The notes beneath the pieces are model-generated. The model ran no database searches, had not been told where the DNA came from, and worked only from the letters and a program-made list of their open reading frames with translations. From VAZQ01 sp963725065 (lineage in GTDB: Bacteria > Pseudomonadota > Alphaproteobacteria > Rhizobiales > Xanthobacteraceae), in contig CAVRXD010000010.1 of NCBI GenBank assembly GCA_963725065.1, positions 24,343 to 88,342 of the forward strand: DNA of 64,000 nt. The letters are read 5' to 3'. This document shows, piece by piece, positions 43,911-53,250 of this stretch. Numbering within the stretch: position 1 is the stretch's first letter; every line of letters starts with the position of its first letter. The position numbers and the translations under genes are program-made.

Positions 43911-44825
43911 GTGGAGATCGCGCTCCAATATCTGATCAACGGGCTCATGCTCGGGATCATGTACGGCCTGGTCGCCGTGGGCTTCACGCTGTTCTTCGGC
44001 GTGCTCGACGTGATCAAGTTCTCCCACGGCGACGTGCTCACGGTCGGAGTATTTACCGGCTTCGCGACCTATCTCGCGTTGAAGGCGGCCCAAGTCAGCT
44101 CTCCACTGCTGCAGCTCATCATCGTCTCGATCGTGGCGATGGCGGCGATGGCAGCGCTCGGCGCGGTGATCGCCCGCTATCTCGTGCTGCCGCTCGCCTC
44201 GGCGCCGGCGCTCAACACATTGTTGATCACGCTGATGCTGGGAACCGTGCTGCGCGAAGGCGTCCGGCTGGGCTTTCCCGACGGCTCGAACCCGAAGCCG
44301 TTCCCGGCGCTGCTGCCGACGACAGCCTACACCTTCGGCCATTTCACGCTGCGGCTGGACAGCCTGATGCTGTTGGCCGCGGGTCTGGCCATGATCGTCG
44401 CCGTCCACCTCCTGATCAACAAGACCAAGCTCGGGCTGGCGATCCGCGCAGTGGCGCAGGATGGCGAAACCGCGCGCACCATGGGGATCAACTTCACTGC
44501 GGTGGTGCTGATCACCTTCGCGATCGGCTCGGGCGTCGCCGCCTTTGCCGGCGTGATGAACGGCCTGTACTACAACGAGATCAATTTCAGCATGGGCCTG
44601 CTGCTGGGCGTATTCGGTTTCAGCGCCGCGGTGGTCGGGGGCCTCGGCAACATCTATGGCGCCATCCTCGGCGGCTTCCTGTTCGCCGGCCTGCAGACCA
44701 TCGGCGCAGTCGCGTTGCCGTTCGCCAGCGCCTACAAGGACGTGTTCGCGCTCGCCGTCATCATCGCCATCATGGCGTGGCGGCCGACCGGCCTGATCGC
44801 GGAGAAATCGAGCGAGCGGGTGTGA
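43911..44825 (+). CDS. livH: Branched-chain amino acid ABC permease
   Basis: About 304 residues, with GTG 43911 preferred (VEIALQYLINGLMLGIMYGL). LivH hallmarks: AVGFTLFFGVLDVIKFSHGD, KLGLAIRAVAQDGETARTMG, VVGGLGNIYGAILGGFLFAG. Eight or so membrane helices. Earlier in-frame codons fall inside the hairpin and are not used. LivM follows after 4 bp. Confidence 0.92.
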   Translation: MEIALQYLINGLMLGIMYGLVAVGFTLFFGVLDVIKFSHGDVLTVGVFTGFATYLALKAAQVSSPLLQLIIVSIVAMAAMAALGAVIARYLVLPLASAPALNTLLITLMLGTVLREGVRLGFPDGSNPKPFPALLPTTAYTFGHFTLRLDSLMLLAAGLAMIVAVHLLINKTKLGLAIRAVAQDGETARTMGINFTAVVLITFAIGSGVAAFAGVMNGLYYNEINFSMGLLLGVFGFSAAVVGGLGNIYGAILGGFLFAGLQTIGAVALPFASAYKDVFALAVIIAIMAWRPTGLIAEKSSERV

Positions 44826-44829
44826 CGGC

Positions 44830-46023
44830 ATGGCGACCTCGCCGAACAGCCGCTCTCCGCTGCCCGCGCTTGCCTGGGCGGCGGCCGCCATGCTGTACGG
44901 CATGCTGTTCCTCGGAGCGGAAAGCGAACGGGCGCTGGGCGCGCTGCTGGCGGTCGCAGCCGCGGCGGTCGTGCTGGGTGCACGCTCCGGGCTGGTGGAC
45001 CAGATCAGGGCGAGCATCGGCGGCAACGAACGCGCCTTCGACATCGCCGCGGTCGCGGGGGTGCTTGCCGTCGCGCTCTGGTTTCACGAGGAGCATTTCA
45101 TCATCCTGATGATGACCACGGCATTCCTGCTGATGGTCGCGGCACTCGGCCTCACCATCCAGTTCGGCTATGCCGGCGTGGTCAACTTCGCGGGCGCGGC
45201 CTTCCTCGGGATCGGCTGCTACACCGCCGGGGTCGTCACCAAGTACACGTCACTGCCGTCGTTCCTCACGCTTCCGCTCGGAGGACTGATGGCGGCAGTC
45301 ATCGGATCGATCCTGATCCTGCCGGTGCTGCGGACCCGGGGGCATTACGCAGCCCTCGTCACCATTGCCTTCGGCATCCTGTTCAAGGTGTTTCTCGAGG
45401 TCAACGACACGCTGGGCGGACCGCAGGGCATCCAGGTCAAGCCGATCGTCCTGTTCGGCTGGAACTTCAACAGCCCGATCCGGATCGGCGACTTCACCGC
45501 GTCGTTCTACTTCTCCTATCTGCTCCTTGCGCTGGCCCTGCTGGTGTTGAGCTTCACGCTGGTGCGACGGCTCGAGCGCTCCTGGATCGGACTCAGCCTC
45601 GATGCGATCCGGCTCGATGAGACTGCCTCGGCCTGCTACGGGCTCAACCTCGCACGCTGGAAGGTGCTGGCGTTCACGCTCGGCAATTTTCTGGCAGGCA
45701 CCGCGGGCGCGGCCTATGGACACGTGCTGGGCTTCATCGCGCCCAATAACTTCACCTTCGGCGATTCGCTGATCCTGGTTTCGATCATCCTCCTGGGCGG
45801 CATCGGCAACCTGTGGGGCGTCGCGGTCGCTGCCGCCTTTGTCGTGATTCTGCCGGAGAAATTCCAGGTCATCCAGGAATATCGCCTGGTGCTGTACGCG
45901 GCGCTCGTGATTCTCATTCTGCTGTTTCGTCCGCAGGGACTGCTGCCGCGGCAACTGCGCGACTATGTCCCGGGCTCCAAGGCGCGGAACGCGCAGGCCC
46001 ATGCCGAGGAGCGCGTGCGGTGA
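44830..46023 (+). CDS. livM: Branched-chain amino acid ABC permease
   Basis: 397 residues. Two extra N-terminal helices (LAWAAAAMLYGMLFLG; LLAVAAAAVVLGA) precede the LivM core GLTIQFGYAGVVNFAGAAFL, LRTRGHYAALVTIAFGILFK, LNLARWKVLAFTLGNFLAGT and ILLGGIGNLWGVAVAAAFVV. The stop overlaps the next start (GTGA). Confidence 0.92.
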   Translation: MATSPNSRSPLPALAWAAAAMLYGMLFLGAESERALGALLAVAAAAVVLGARSGLVDQIRASIGGNERAFDIAAVAGVLAVALWFHEEHFIILMMTTAFLLMVAALGLTIQFGYAGVVNFAGAAFLGIGCYTAGVVTKYTSLPSFLTLPLGGLMAAVIGSILILPVLRTRGHYAALVTIAFGILFKVFLEVNDTLGGPQGIQVKPIVLFGWNFNSPIRIGDFTASFYFSYLLLALALLVLSFTLVRRLERSWIGLSLDAIRLDETASACYGLNLARWKVLAFTLGNFLAGTAGAAYGHVLGFIAPNNFTFGDSLILVSIILLGGIGNLWGVAVAAAFVVILPEKFQVIQEYRLVLYAALVILILLFRPQGLLPRQLRDYVPGSKARNAQAHAEERVR

Positions 46024-46796
46024 CCGGAGCGCTGCTCACCTGCAAGGGCCTGACCTGCCGCTTCGGCGGCCTGGTTGCGCTCGCCCAGGTGGACTTCGAG
46101 GTCAACGACGGTGAGATCGTCGGCCTGATTGGACCGAACGGCTCGGGCAAGACCACGCTGTTCAACGTCGTCACCGGCATCTATGGCGCGGACGAAGGCG
46201 CGGTCACGTTCGCGGACAAGGACACGACCGCCGCGACGCCACAAGCGATCTATCGCGCGGGCGTGACCCGCACCTTCCAGCGTTCGCGCATGTGCCTGCC
46301 ATTGTCGGTGTTCGACAATATCATGGTGGGCAACCACAAACGGCTGAACCACGGCCTGGTCTTCAACCTGCTGCGGCGCGGCGCGTTTGCCGCCGAGCTC
46401 GCGCGCAACCGCGAGGAGGCCCGCGAGCTGGTGAAGGTGTTCAGCGCCGAGCTTGCCGACCGCATCGAGGAACCGGCGGCCGGCCTGCCGATGATCGATC
46501 GACGGCGGATCGAGATCTGCCGTGCGCTGATCAGCCGGCCGCGCCTCGTCCTGCTCGACGAGCCATCGGCCGGCATGACGCACGAGGAAACACGCCACCT
46601 GATGGACGATATCCTCCTGGTGCGCGGGCGCATGCCGGGCCTGACCATCGTCATCATCGAGCACGAGATGGGCGTGATCGAGCGCGTCACCGACCGTTGC
46701 GTGGTGCTCAACTATGGCCGCAAGATCAAGGAGGGAACGTTCGCGGAGGTCGCCGGCGATCGGCAGGTGCAGGAAGCCTATCTCGGGGTGGCGTGA
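46020..46796 (+). CDS. livG: Branched-chain amino acid ABC ATPase
   Basis: 258 residues from GTG 46020. Walker A GLIGPNGSGKTTLFNVVTG, the LivG-specific VTRTFQRSRMCLPLSVFDN, signature region GLPMIDRRRIEICRAL (degenerate signature, no LSGGQ) and Walker B RLVLLDEPSAGMTHEE. The degenerate signature is somewhat unusual for LivG, where LSGGQ or LPYGxQ is common. Coupled with livM and livF by overlaps. Confidence 0.9.
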   Translation: MTGALLTCKGLTCRFGGLVALAQVDFEVNDGEIVGLIGPNGSGKTTLFNVVTGIYGADEGAVTFADKDTTAATPQAIYRAGVTRTFQRSRMCLPLSVFDNIMVGNHKRLNHGLVFNLLRRGAFAAELARNREEARELVKVFSAELADRIEEPAAGLPMIDRRRIEICRALISRPRLVLLDEPSAGMTHEETRHLMDDILLVRGRMPGLTIVIIEHEMGVIERVTDRCVVLNYGRKIKEGTFAEVAGDRQVQEAYLGVA

Positions 46797-47506
46797 TGAC
46801 AGGTCGGCTCGAGATCCTGGACGTCACCACCGCCTACGACAAGGCGGACGTGCTGCAGGGCGTCTCACTTACGGTCGAGGCCGGCAGCATCACCTGCCTG
46901 CTCGGCTCGAACGGCTCCGGCAAGACCACGCTCATTCGTTCGATCCTCGGCCTGACCCCGCCGCGCGCCGGCCGCGTCGTATTCGATGGCAAGGACATCA
47001 CGGGGTTGCCGACCCACAAGGTGATTGCCGCCGGCGTCGCCTGCATCCCGGAGGGACGCAAGGTCTTTCCCAAGCTGACGGTGGAGGAGAACCTTCGCGT
47101 TGGCGCCTATCAGGAGCCGTCGGAGGCGGTGACGCGCACGCGCGCCGAGGAGATCTATCGCCTGTTTCCCCGCCTCGGCGAGCGCCGGACTCAACTCGCG
47201 GGCACGATGTCGGGGGGCGAGCAGGCCATGATGTCGATCGGCCGCGGCCTCATGCGTGCTCCCAAGCTCCTGCTGGTGGACGAGCCCTCACTCGGACTGT
47301 CGCCGCTCCTAGTCAAGGAGAACTTCACCATCATCCGTGACATCAATGCGCGCGGCATCACCGTGTTCCTGGTCGAACAGAACGTCCACCAGACGTTGGC
47401 GATCTCGCACTACGGCTACGTGCTGTCGAAGGGCCGCGTGGCGGCGGCCGGGCGACCGGACGAGCTCGCCGACCGGCCGGAAGTACGCGAAGCCTATTTC
47501 GGGTAG
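46796..47506 (+). CDS. livF: Branched-chain amino acid ABC ATPase
   Basis: 236 residues from ATG 46796 (TGATG overlap). Walker A CLLGSNGSGKTTLIRSILG, GVACIPEGRKVFPKLTVEEN typical of LivF, signature MSGGEQAMMSIGRGLM, Walker B LLLVDEPSLGLSP, and VFLVEQNVHQTLAIS. Complete, and last gene of the transporter operon. Confidence 0.93.
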   Translation: MTGRLEILDVTTAYDKADVLQGVSLTVEAGSITCLLGSNGSGKTTLIRSILGLTPPRAGRVVFDGKDITGLPTHKVIAAGVACIPEGRKVFPKLTVEENLRVGAYQEPSEAVTRTRAEEIYRLFPRLGERRTQLAGTMSGGEQAMMSIGRGLMRAPKLLLVDEPSLGLSPLLVKENFTIIRDINARGITVFLVEQNVHQTLAISHYGYVLSKGRVAAAGRPDELADRPEVREAYFG

Positions 47507-47557
47507 AACCTCACTGGCCCTGCGGCGAGATGACCGCATCGCCCGCACGATCTATTC

Positions 47558-48568
47558 ATGTCACGTACATCGGCGCCCCGACATCGTGGCCGGCCGCGCG
47601 GTGGCGGCGATGCGGTTGTAACGCGAACGAAGCACGGCACGATCGACCCGGTATTCGAGGTGAAGGCGAACTCCTTGCAGACACCGTCACTGGAGATTGC
47701 GCTGCCAGGGGCAGAAACGCCCGGCGCCGCCACGCGCGCGTGCCCGGCCTGCGGCGGCGCGAGGAACCACGTCCTGCGCTTCAGGACCAACGGATGCGAC
47801 ATCCTGCAATGCGAGAGTTGCGGCCTCGGCCGCACCGAAACGTCCGAATTTGACCCCGCGACCTACTACACCGAGGATTATTTTTCCGGCCGTCACGCCG
47901 ACGGCTATTCGGATTATCTCGGCGCCGAACTGGTGCTGCGGCGCGAGTTCGCGCACAGCGTGGATTTTATCCGCACCTATCGTCGCAGCGGGAAGCTGCT
48001 GGAATTGGGCGCTGCGTACGGCTTTTTCCTCATGGAGGCCGCGCGCCATTTCGATGTCGCAGGGATCGAACTGGCCGCGGATGCCGTGGAGCATGGCCGC
48101 CGCGCCGGCTTGAACGTCGTACAGGGAATGGCGGATGAGGCCACCCTGAGACAATTCGGTCATATGGATGTCATCGTCCTGCTCGATGTGATCGAGCATC
48201 TTCCCGACCCGCGGGAGACGCTCGCGCTATGTCATCGGCAGCTCAACCCCGGCGGCATCGTCGTGATCACCACGGGCGATTTCGGCTCGCCGCTCGCCAG
48301 GCTTGCCGGCATGCGATGGCGGCTGATGACCCCGCCGCAGCACCTCTGGTTCTTCACCCAGGAGAGCATGCGCCGGATGTCGGGCGGCCTGGGCTTTTCG
48401 CTGGAGCATGTGGACCACCCCTGGAAGATCGTTCCGGCCTCGCTGATCGTCTTCCAACTGCGGCGCATGCTCGGGATGCGCTCAGCGGGCATGACAAGCG
48501 CCGGACGCGTCGGGATACCGGTCAACCTGTTCGACGCCATGCGCCTCGTGTTGCGGAAGGCCTCGTGA
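47558..48568 (+). CDS. Class I SAM methyltransferase with N-terminal zinc ribbon
   Basis: Up to 336 residues; the first 50 are low-complexity and the true start may be later than ATG 47558 (for example TTG 47675). CPACGGARNHVLRF and ILQCESCGLGRTETS form a four-Cys zinc ribbon, followed by EFDPATYYTEDYF, motif I KLLELGAAYGFFLMEAA and VIVLLDVIEHLPDPRETLAL. This architecture is common in sugar or cell-surface polysaccharide methyltransferases. It stands 5' of a GT2 gene and DUF2304, supporting a glycan role. Confidence 0.85.
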   Translation: MSRTSAPRHRGRPRGGGDAVVTRTKHGTIDPVFEVKANSLQTPSLEIALPGAETPGAATRACPACGGARNHVLRFRTNGCDILQCESCGLGRTETSEFDPATYYTEDYFSGRHADGYSDYLGAELVLRREFAHSVDFIRTYRRSGKLLELGAAYGFFLMEAARHFDVAGIELAADAVEHGRRAGLNVVQGMADEATLRQFGHMDVIVLLDVIEHLPDPRETLALCHRQLNPGGIVVITTGDFGSPLARLAGMRWRLMTPPQHLWFFTQESMRRMSGGLGFSLEHVDHPWKIVPASLIVFQLRRMLGMRSAGMTSAGRVGIPVNLFDAMRLVLRKAS

Positions 48569-48795
48569 CGTTCGTATTGCACTGCCGCAAATCGGGGTCG
48601 TCCATGTCGCACGCGGCGATCCATCGCAGTTGCGCCTCTAGGAGACCGGCTTCGACATCTGGTTCACTGAGTCGATCGCGATGCGTCGCGTCACCGGGGA
48701 TCGCGCTCATCCCCTGCCGGCGGCTTGCGCTCGGATGCCGGGCGGAACTTTCGCAGGCATGCGGAATTCTTGTGGGTCCCGTACGGGAGCGTCAA

Positions 48796-49485
48796 ATGGA
48801 ACATGTCTCGCGGGCGCAGGTGTATGTGGTCATCCCTGCCTACAACGAAGGGACCGTTCTTCCCCGCGTCGTGAGCGAGGTCGGGCGTGCGGGCTACACG
48901 GTGGTCGTGGTCGACGATGGCTCCACCGACGCCACGGCCGATCACGCGCACGCGGCCGGCGCGATCGTGGTCAGGCATCCATTCAACCTCGGCCAAGGCG
49001 CCGCGCTGCAGACCGGCATCGACTACGCGCTGGCGCACGCGGCGCAATTCGTGGTGACGTTCGATGCCGACGGCCAGCACCGCGTATCGGATATTCCCCG
49101 TCTCACCGAGGCGCTGGTCCGCGAACGGGCCGATTTCGCGCTCGGCAGCCGGTTTCTCGGACAGGCCCCCAATCTCCCGCCGATGCGCCGCCTGATGTTG
49201 CAGGCCGCGACGCTGTTCACGCGGCTGAGCACGGGCTTGCAGGTGACCGACACCCACAACGGCCTGCGCGCCATGACCCGCCGCGGCGCCGCAGCGCTGA
49301 GGCTTCGGCAGAACCGGATGGCGCATGCGTCGGAATGCCTCAGCCAGATCGGCAGCAGCGGACTTCGCTACGTCGAGCAGCCCGTGACGATCGAATACAC
49401 CGCCTATTCGCTGGCCAAGGGGCAGAACCTGCGCGATGGCGTGCTCATCCTGCTCGATCTGTTTGCGCGCAGGCTGTACCGATGA
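48796..49485 (+). CDS. Family 2 glycosyltransferase (DPM1-like)
   Basis: 229 residues from ATG 48796 with ACGGGAGCGTCAA upstream. GT-A core VYVVIPAYNEGTVLPRVVSE, VVVVDDGSTDATADHA, FVVTFDADGQHRVSDIPRL (the DxD-like DAD), and ALGSRFLG. It resembles dolichyl/undecaprenyl-phosphate sugar transferases. The last codons overlap the DUF2304 start (ATGA), a typical association. Confidence 0.9.
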   Translation: MEHVSRAQVYVVIPAYNEGTVLPRVVSEVGRAGYTVVVVDDGSTDATADHAHAAGAIVVRHPFNLGQGAALQTGIDYALAHAAQFVVTFDADGQHRVSDIPRLTEALVRERADFALGSRFLGQAPNLPPMRRLMLQAATLFTRLSTGLQVTDTHNGLRAMTRRGAAALRLRQNRMAHASECLSQIGSSGLRYVEQPVTIEYTAYSLAKGQNLRDGVLILLDLFARRLYR

Positions 49486-49808
49486 TTGCCCAGCTGATCC
49501 TCTCGGCGCTGCTGGCGGCGATCCTGCTGTACGCGTGGGCCGAGTACCGGCGATCGCCCGCGGTCGCCTTCCTGACCGTGGCAATCGCGACGGCCGGCCT
49601 CTACTTCGTGTGGATGCCCGAGCACAGCACACGACTGGCGGAGCTGGTCGGGATCGGCCGCGGCGTCGACCTCATTCTCTACGTCTGGGTGTGCATCAGC
49701 CTGGTCGTGCTGCTCAACCTGCATCTGAAGCTGCGGACCCAGACCGAGTTGATCACCACGCTGGCGCGCAAGATCGCGATCACCGACGCGCAATCGCGCA
49801 ACACCTGA
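49482..49808 (+). CDS. DUF2304 membrane protein
   Basis: 108 residues with three membrane helices (LILSALLAAILLYAW; VAFLTVAIATAGLYFVW; LILYVWVCISLVVLLNL) and the C-terminal NLHLKLRTQTELITTLARKI typical of DUF2304. These proteins travel with GT2 transferases that act at the membrane and may anchor them. The start overlaps the GT2 stop. Confidence 0.88.
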   Translation: MIAQLILSALLAAILLYAWAEYRRSPAVAFLTVAIATAGLYFVWMPEHSTRLAELVGIGRGVDLILYVWVCISLVVLLNLHLKLRTQTELITTLARKIAITDAQSRNT

Positions 49809-49824
49809 TTCCCAGGTTCACTTC

Positions 49825-50837
49825 TCATTCCGGCCGCAGATCGATCTCCTGCGCCAGCGCGCGCCACGACGCCTGCTGCTGACGAATGAACTCCGCGGTG
49901 GTCTCGGCCGTGTCGGTGCCGCTGATCGCAAGCCCCAGCGCGAGGAGCCGCTGCTGGATATCGGGATTGCGCAGGAACTGGCCGATGTGCCGGTTCAACT
50001 GCGTGACGATATCGGCGGGCGTGCCGGCAGGAGCGACCACGACCAGCCAGCCGTCCAGCTCGAAGCCCGGGAGCGTTTCGGCAATCGTCGGCAGATCGTC
50101 GAGGCCGGGGAAACGCTTGGCCGAACTCAGCGCGATGCGTCTGACCTTGCCGGCACGCGCGAAACCTTCGACGGCGGCAAACGAGCTGAGCATCACCTGC
50201 GTCGTTCCCACCGACGTGTCCTGCATCATCTGCGCCGTCGTGCGGTAAGGCACCTCGACCATCCCGATGCCGCCGCGTTGTTCAGGAGACGGCCGACCAC
50301 GACGCCGAGGCCGCTGGTGGCATCGACCGCGTAGGACAGCTTGCCCGGTTGCGCCTTGCCGTAGGCGATCAGCTCGGGAAGCGTCTTCACCGGCAGCTCG
50401 GGATAAACCGAGACCACAACCGGACCCTGGTTGGAGACCATCGCGACCGCGGTGAAATCCCGCACCGGATCGTAGGGAATCGATTTCAGCATGAACATGT
50501 TGGATGTGAACGTGGAGGCGTTCGCGAAGAACAGCGTGTAGCCGCCGGGCGTTGCGCGCGCGGCCTGCTGCGCACCGGTGATGCCCGACGCGCCGGGCAC
50601 GTTCTCCACGTAGATCTGCTGCCCGAGCGTGCGTGAAACGCCGTCGGCGAGCAGGCGCGCCATGATATCGGTGCCGAGCCCCGGACCGGTCGGCACGATC
50701 AGCCGGATCGGCCGCGTCGGCCAGCTCTGCGCGGCGGTCTGCGCCCGCGCGTCCGTATCAACGGCGCCCGCGAACAGGACAAAGCAGAACAGCGCGTGCA
50801 GGACCGTCTTTATAGTGCCGCCAAGAGCCGTTGCCAT
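49825..50837 (-). pseudogene. TctC-type (Bug) solute receptor 5, one frameshift
   Basis: Start ATG 50837; Sec-like leader (KTVLHALFCFVLFAGAVDTD ... ARA), mature SWPTRPIRLIVPTGPGLGTD and YVENVPGASGITGAQ, GGYTLFFANAS. Near 50265 the frame changes by one after GRLLNNA and continues as RGGIGMVEVPYRTTAQMM then PTIAETLPGFELDGW to the end. The shift is by a GCGGCGG run and may be a sequencing error, in which case it is a normal 336-residue receptor. The flanking amidohydrolase gene is divergent. Confidence 0.75.
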
Positions 50838-51055
50838 TTGCCGATCAGGTATAGGCGCACGCCCCTCGCGGCGGCAAGCGGTGCGGGCTGAGCGCAGCGC
50901 TGCAAACATTTGACGCCAATTTACCCAACACCTAGCCTCGCCTCGCCGCGCGCTCATCGTCGCGGCGTGGTGGTGACCGGCGCAGGCCGTGTCGCCCCTC
51001 ATAGAAAACGGGAAGGCGCTTCGCCGCGGCGAAAGCGCTATCGGGAGGATTTGAT

Positions 51056-52170
51056 ATGTTGCGCAGTCGCAGGTCGCGCATTCCGAACCTATTCCGCCAG
51101 CACGGGCAGGGGTGCGGGCTCTGCGGCCCGTCCCGGCGGGAATTCATCGCGACCGCGGCCGCTTTCGGCGCCGGCACCGCGCTCGCCGCGCCCGCCGCCT
51201 TGGCGCAGGCGCCGGCCGAGAGCGGGCCCAAGCTCATCGACGTGCATCATCACATCGTGCCGCCGTTCTGGTTCGACGAGGTGAAAGACCGGATCGCCGC
51301 GCAGGGCGGCGGCCGCATCATTCCCACCTGGTACGGGTGGTCGCCGGAGACCGCGCTCGCGGCCATGGACAAGAATGGCGTCCAGGCCGCCATCATCTCC
51401 ATGACCACGCCCGGCATCTTCTTCGGCGACGTGCAGCAGGGGCGCCGGCTTTCGCGCGCGTTCAACGATTACGCCATGCAGATCGTCAAGGATCACCCCC
51501 GGGCGCTTCGGCCTGTTCGCCACGCTGCCGCTGCCCGACACCGAAGGCAGCCTCAAGGAGATCGAATATTCCTTCGATGTGCTCAAGGCCGACGGCATCG
51601 GGCTGATGACGAGCTATGGCGACAAGTGGCTCGGAGACCCCGCCTTTGCCCCGGTGTTCGCCGAGCTCAACCGCCGCAAGGCGGTGATCTACGTGCATCC
51701 GGCCTCGCCGCTGTGCTGCACGAGCCTGATGTCCTACGTCCCGCCGTTCTTCTCGGAGTTCCAGCAGGACACCACGCGCACGATCCTCAGCCTGATCTTC
51801 TCCGGTTCGATCAGTCGGCTTCCCGATATCCGTTTCATCTTCTCGCATGCGGGCGGCACGCTGCCGATGGTGGCAGGCCGCATCGAGCATTACAGTACGC
51901 TGCCCGCGTTCAAGGAGAAGGTGCCGAACGGCTTCGACTACGAAGCTCAAGCGGCTCTACTACGAGATCGCCAACGCCGCCTACAAGCCGTCGATGGCGG
52001 CGATCACCAACATGGTGCCGACCTCGCAGATCATGTTCGGAACGGATTTTCCGCTGGTGGCGATCGACGATACCGCCAACGGTCTGCGCTCGCTCGGCCT
52101 GCCCCCGGCCGAATTGCAGGCGATCGCGCGCGGCAATGCGCTCGGCCTGTTTCCCCGGTTGAAGGGCTAG
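51056..52170 (+). pseudogene. Amidohydrolase 2 family protein (Tat-leader), two frameshifts
   Basis: Start ATG 51056 behind GGGAGGATTTGAT. The N-terminal part has a Tat-type leader (PSRREFIATAAAFGAGTALA) followed by LIDVHHHIVPPFWFDE, the zinc-binding HxH. An extra C in a C-run near 51500 and an extra A near 51945 shift the frame; the intended sequence continues DGIGLMTSYGDKWLG, FIFSHAGGTLPMVAGR and LKRLYYEIANAAYKP to MFGTDFPLVAIDDTA. Members are decarboxylases or hydrolases of aromatic acids. Both indels are +1 insertions in runs, so sequencing error is quite likely. Paralogue at 53251. Confidence 0.75.
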
Positions 52171-52211
52171 ATCGCTCTGCCGCCGGCGCAAGGGATGCGC
52201 CGCCGCCGCCC

Positions 52212-53195
52212 TCAGTTGCTCTCGAGCTTGATGCCGCCCTGGCGGATCACGTCACCCCAACGTTTGCTGTCAGCCGCGATCAACGCCGCGAACTCTTCCG
52301 GGGTCCCCAGCGGCAGCCGCAGCCCCTGCCCGGTCAGCCGCTTGCCCACGTCGGATGCCTCGTACGCCTTGCGCGTCTGCGCATTGAGCCAATCGACGAT
52401 GGGCCGTGGCGTGCCGGCGGGCGCCATCAGCCCGAACCACGCGCCGCCCTCCAATCCCGCAAGCCCGGCTTCGGCCGCCGTCGGCACGTCGGGCAGCACG
52501 GGATTGCGCTGCGGCGACAGTATCGCTAGCGCCCGCAGCTGGCCGGACAGGACCTGCTCGCGGGTCAGCGACACCACGTCGAACATCAGGTCGACGTGCC
52601 CGGCGACCACGTCCTGCACCGCGAGCGCCGCGCCGCGATAGTGCACATGCGTGAGCTCGACGCCGGTGAGCTGCCGGAACTGCTCGCCGATGAGGTGGCC
52701 GCTCGCACCGATCCCCTGGGATGCATTGGTCAACGGTCGTGCCTTGCCATAGGCAACAAGCTCCCGCACCGAATTCACCGGCAGCGAGGCCTTGACCACG
52801 AGCACGTTCGGCGCGGCCACCATCAATGCGACCGGCACGAAATCCCTGGCGGGATCGTAGTTCACCTTGGTCATATGCGGCAGGATCGCCAGCGTCGAAT
52901 GGTTGCCGATGATCAGCGTGTAACCGTCCGGGCGCGCCTTCGCGATCGCATCGGTCGCGACGATCCCATTGCCGCCGACGCGGTTCTCGACGATGGCGGG
53001 ATGGCCGTCGTCCGTCAGCCGCTGGGCCATAATCCGGGCGGCAAGATCGCCGATGCCGCCCGCCGGCGCGCTGACGACGATCTTGATCGGCTGCGACGGC
53101 GAAAGCTGTGCCGCCGCGGGCGCAACGGTGAGGCCGACGCAAGCGGCCAGCAGCGCGGCCCCAAGGCCGCGCCCGACGCGAGAGCTCAGGACCAT
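52212..53195 (-). CDS. TctC-type (Bug) solute receptor 6
   Basis: 327 residues from ATG 53195 with CCGGAGGAAACAAA upstream. Sec leader ending APAAA. Mature SPSQPIKIVVSAPAGGIGDL, AIVENRVGGNGIVATDA, RPDGYTLIIGNHST, YRGAALAVQDVVAGHVDLMF. Intact, and it lies between the two amidohydrolase genes, so its ligand is perhaps the acid they act on. Confidence 0.92.
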   Translation of the reverse strand: MVLSSRVGRGLGAALLAACVGLTVAPAAAQLSPSQPIKIVVSAPAGGIGDLAARIMAQRLTDDGHPAIVENRVGGNGIVATDAIAKARPDGYTLIIGNHSTLAILPHMTKVNYDPARDFVPVALMVAAPNVLVVKASLPVNSVRELVAYGKARPLTNASQGIGASGHLIGEQFRQLTGVELTHVHYRGAALAVQDVVAGHVDLMFDVVSLTREQVLSGQLRALAILSPQRNPVLPDVPTAAEAGLAGLEGGAWFGLMAPAGTPRPIVDWLNAQTRKAYEASDVGKRLTGQGLRLPLGTPEEFAALIAADSKRWGDVIRQGGIKLESN

Positions 53196-53250
53196 TTTGT
53201 TTCCTCCGGATGTTTTTTTGTGTGTTTCGCCGCCGACAATCGTGGCCACC

